This document shows, in pieces, positions 61,839 through 64,000 of a stretch of DNA of 64,000 bases. Numbering within the stretch: position 1 is the stretch's first letter; each line of letters starts with the position of its first letter. Source of the stretch: Ruegeria atlantica (GTDB lineage: Bacteria; Pseudomonadota; Alphaproteobacteria; Rhodobacterales; Rhodobacteraceae); contig NZ_WQFE01000009.1 in NCBI RefSeq assembly GCF_013033965.1, positions 62,001-126,000 of the forward strand. The letters run 5' to 3'. Below the pieces are notes generated by a model, which was given only the letters and a program-made list of their open reading frames with translations, searched no databases and was not told where the DNA came from. A program made the position numbers and the translations under genes.

Positions 61839-64000
61839 TTACTCTGCTGCTATGGCGTCTTCGATCTTTTCGACGCGAATGGCCGAGAATTTGAATTCGG
61901 GGATCTTGCCATAGGGGTCGATAGCCGAGTTGGTCAGGATGTTCGCCGCCGCCTCGACATAGGCAAACGGGATGAACACCATATCCTCGGCAATTGCCCG
62001 ATCAGCGCGCGCCATGATCTCAATCGAGCCGCGCCGGGTGGTCAATCGGATCATCTCGCCCGGTTCGATCCCCATCAATTTCAACGTACGGGGATTAAGC
62101 GAACAGTTCGCCTCAGGCTCAACTGCATCCAAAACCTTGGCGCGGCGAGTCATCGACCCGGTGTGCCAATGTTCCAGCTGACGCCCTGTGGTAGCAATCA
62201 TCGGGTATTCGTCATCCGGGGCCTCATCCGGCGGGATGACGCTGGCCGGGGTGAACTTGGCCCGGCCATCCGCACGCGGGAATCCATCGCCAAACACAAT
62301 CGCCTGACCCGGATCGGTCTCGCTGAGCGACGGGTAGGTGATTGTCTCGGTCTCCAGACGGTCCCAGGTGATGTTGTTCAGAGATGCCATGGTCAGCTTC
62401 ATCTCGGCAAAGACCTGAGACACATCCGTGTAATCCCAATTCAGACCGATGCGCTGCGCGAGTTCAACGGTGATCTTCCAGTCTTCACGCGCCTCACCCG
62501 GAGGGGTCACGGCGGGCCGCACCCGTTGCACCTGACGGTTGGTGTTCGACACTGTACCGTTCTTTTCATACAGCGCCGATGCCGGCAGTATGATGTCGGC
62601 ATAGTTCGCCGTCTCGGTCAGGAAGATGTCCTGCACGATCATCAGCTCGAGCTTGGCCAGCGCATCGCGTGCGTGACCCACATCCGGGTCGGACATGGCC
62701 GGATTTTCACCCTGAATATACATGCCCTTGATGTTGCCCGCATACGCCTGATCGATGATCTCGGTGACGGTCAGGCCTTTCTCGTTCGAGAAGTCGTCTG
62801 AGTTCCAAACATTGTTGAACTTGGCCCGGATACCGTCATCGGTGACCGACTGATAGTCAGGCAGGAACATCGGGATCAGACCCGCGTCAGACGCGCCTTG
62901 CACGTTGTTCTGGCCACGCAGCGGGTGCAGGCCCGCGCCGGGTTTACCAACGTTTCCGGTCATCAGAGCCAGCGAGATCAGGCAGCGCGAATTATCGGTG
63001 CCGTGAATGTGCTGGCTGACACCCATGCCCCAGAAAATCAGACCGGCTTTGGCCTGTGCAAAGGTACGCGCGACGCGACGCAACTGATCCGGTTCGATGC
63101 CACAGATCGGCGCCATCGCCTCGGGCGTGAACTGCCGCAGGTGCTCTTTCTCGGCTTCCCAGTTCTCGGTCCAGCGGTGGATGTACTGGCTGTCGTACAG
63201 TTCCTCTTCGACGATCACGTTCATGATCGCATTGAGCATCGAGACATCGGCACCGGGGCGGAACTGCAGCATTTCGTCTGCGAACTTGCGCATACCAACG
63301 CCGCGCGGGTCCATCACGATCAGCTTGCCACCGCGTTTGGTGAATTGCTTGAAGTAAGTCGCCGCAACCGGGTGGTTCTCGATCGGGTTAGCCCCGATGA
63401 TGATAACCACGTCCGAATTTTCGACCTCGTTGAAGGTCGCGGTCACCGCTCCTGAACCAACGTTTTCGATCAGCGCCGCCACTGAAGAGGCGTGACACAG
63501 ACGCGTGCAGTGGTCGACGTTGTTGTGCTTGAAGCCCTGACGAATGAACTTCTGGAACAGATAGGCTTCTTCGTTCGTGCATTTGGCCGAACCAAAGCCT
63601 GCAACCGAGCGCGGATCTTCAGCGCGCAGAGCTTTCAGTTTAGTGGCGGCCAGATCCATCGCCTCTTCCCATGTCGCTTCGCGGAAATGGGTCGACAGAT
63701 TACCCGGATCGACGTTCAGGCCCTTTGCTGGCGCATCCTCACGACGGATCAGCGGCTTGGTCAGGCGGTGCGGGTGGTGGATATAGTCGAAACCAAAGCG
63801 GCCTTTGACACACAAGCGGCCTTCGTTTGCGGGGCCGTTGATACCCTCGACATACTTGACCTTGCCGTCCTTGACCTTCAGCGAGACCTTGCAGCCAACG
63901 CCGCAGAACGGGCAGACGCTTTCGGTTTCGCTATCGTAGTCCTTGCTGTCACCCTGCTGGTTCTCATCCAGCACAGTGGCGGGCATCAGCGCACCGGTCG
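61839..64000 (-). CDS. fdsA: Formate dehydrogenase alpha subunit, partial at right edge
   Basis: Molybdenum bis-MGD catalytic subunit that oxidises formate to CO2. About 720 aa are visible, from before the MPATVLDENQQ segment to the stop; upstream codons in the same frame read TGAL, matching the end of the 4Fe-4S ferredoxin domain (CPTGAL) that precedes this point in NAD-linked FdsA proteins. So the N-terminal 2Fe-2S and 4Fe-4S modules lie beyond the window. Seen here: 4Fe-4S motif CPFCGVGC, RLCVKGRFGFDY, the catalytic Cys in CTRLCHASSV, and the C-terminal molybdopterin dinucleotide domain (IATTGRQLEHWHTGSMTRR). It is the last gene of its operon in the reading direction. Confidence 0.93.
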   Translation of the reverse strand, partial: TGALMPATVLDENQQGDSKDYDSETESVCPFCGVGCKVSLKVKDGKVKYVEGINGPANEGRLCVKGRFGFDYIHHPHRLTKPLIRREDAPAKGLNVDPGNLSTHFREATWEEAMDLAATKLKALRAEDPRSVAGFGSAKCTNEEAYLFQKFIRQGFKHNNVDHCTRLCHASSVAALIENVGSGAVTATFNEVENSDVVIIIGANPIENHPVAATYFKQFTKRGGKLIVMDPRGVGMRKFADEMLQFRPGADVSMLNAIMNVIVEEELYDSQYIHRWTENWEAEKEHLRQFTPEAMAPICGIEPDQLRRVARTFAQAKAGLIFWGMGVSQHIHGTDNSRCLISLALMTGNVGKPGAGLHPLRGQNNVQGASDAGLIPMFLPDYQSVTDDGIRAKFNNVWNSDDFSNEKGLTVTEIIDQAYAGNIKGMYIQGENPAMSDPDVGHARDALAKLELMIVQDIFLTETANYADIILPASALYEKNGTVSNTNRQVQRVRPAVTPPGEAREDWKITVELAQRIGLNWDYTDVSQVFAEMKLTMASLNNITWDRLETETITYPSLSETDPGQAIVFGDGFPRADGRAKFTPASVIPPDEAPDDEYPMIATTGRQLEHWHTGSMTRRAKVLDAVEPEANCSLNPRTLKLMGIEPGEMIRLTTRRGSIEIMARADRAIAEDMVFIPFAYVEAAANILTNSAIDPYGKIPEFKFSAIRVEKIEDAIAAE

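Noticed and set aside
61827..62801. A 324-codon plus-strand frame opposite the formate dehydrogenase gene.
   Set aside because: Antisense to clear bis-MGD signatures; no independent support.

Overview
The window looks like core chromosome of an alphaproteobacterium of the Rhodobacteraceae, most likely the marine Roseobacter group. This is an inference from gene content and GC-rich codon use, not from any search. Supporting content: a complete ybgC-tolQRAB-pal-cpoB cluster running into tilS and ftsH, a ligase-associated Lhr-type helicase with PdeM, a stand-alone phosphatidylcholine synthase, a membrane cytochrome c-type urate oxidase (PuuD), a fused PuuE-UraD protein, and an NAD-type molybdenum formate dehydrogenase alpha subunit. 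I see no insertion sequence, phage gene, CRISPR array, rRNA or tRNA.

Layout. 1-3.1 kb (+): DNA-repair helicase and PdeM nuclease. 3.1-3.9 kb (-): a membrane-anchored LytTR regulator. 4.1-7.1 kb (-): fhs, a small chorismate mutase and folD, a one-carbon operon. 7.2-7.8 kb (-): a MOSC-domain gene broken by a frameshift. 7.9-16.7 kb (-): ybgC-tolQ-tolR-tolA-tolB-pal-cpoB-tilS-ftsH. 16.9-18.6 kb (+): SulP transporter. 18.6-21.5 kb (-): a conserved unknown gene and ruvC-ruvA-ruvB. 21.8-27.0 kb: a DUF1127 gene (+), then a small membrane protein, prmA, an MFS transporter and priA (-). 27.1-30.4 kb (+): transaldolase-like gene, DUF484 gene, xerC and pcs. 30.4-41.2 kb (-): GreA-like gene, methylated-DNA methyltransferase, ileS, a DUF2339 membrane protein, a VIT1-family protein and the ycjF-GNAT-ycjX set. 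41.2-43.6 kb: truA (+), then NicO-type metal exporter and DUF1007 protein (-). 43.6-46.7 kb: thioesterase and acyl-CoA dehydrogenase (-), hydroxyacid dehydrogenase (+). 46.7-54.4 kb: purine-ureide catabolism. 54.5-60.4 kb (+): tamA-tamB. 60.4-64.0 kb (-): thioesterase, cyclase-family hydrolase and formate dehydrogenase alpha subunit, which runs off the right edge.

How the genes work together. The ureide genes give a nearly continuous route: PuuD oxidises urate, UraH opens 5-hydroxyisourate, the UraD half of the fusion decarboxylates OHCU, the PuuE half opens allantoin to allantoate, the bicupin UGHY acts on ureidoglycine and AllA splits ureidoglycolate to glyoxylate and urea. A LysR gene divergent from puuD has a dyad in the shared promoter and is the probable regulator. 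The fhs-folD pair interconverts formate and C1-folates, and formate is also the substrate of the formate dehydrogenase at the right edge. Tol-Pal and TamAB serve the envelope; RuvABC, PriA, XerC, Lhr-PdeM and the alkyltransferase serve DNA maintenance.

Nothing here is a clearly new multi-gene system. The best leads are the divergent GAPDH paralogue inside the ureide region, exact 109-residue repeats in TamB, chorismate mutase between fhs and folD, the frameshifted MOSC gene, and the His-rich exporter paired with an EF-hand-bearing DUF1007 protein.
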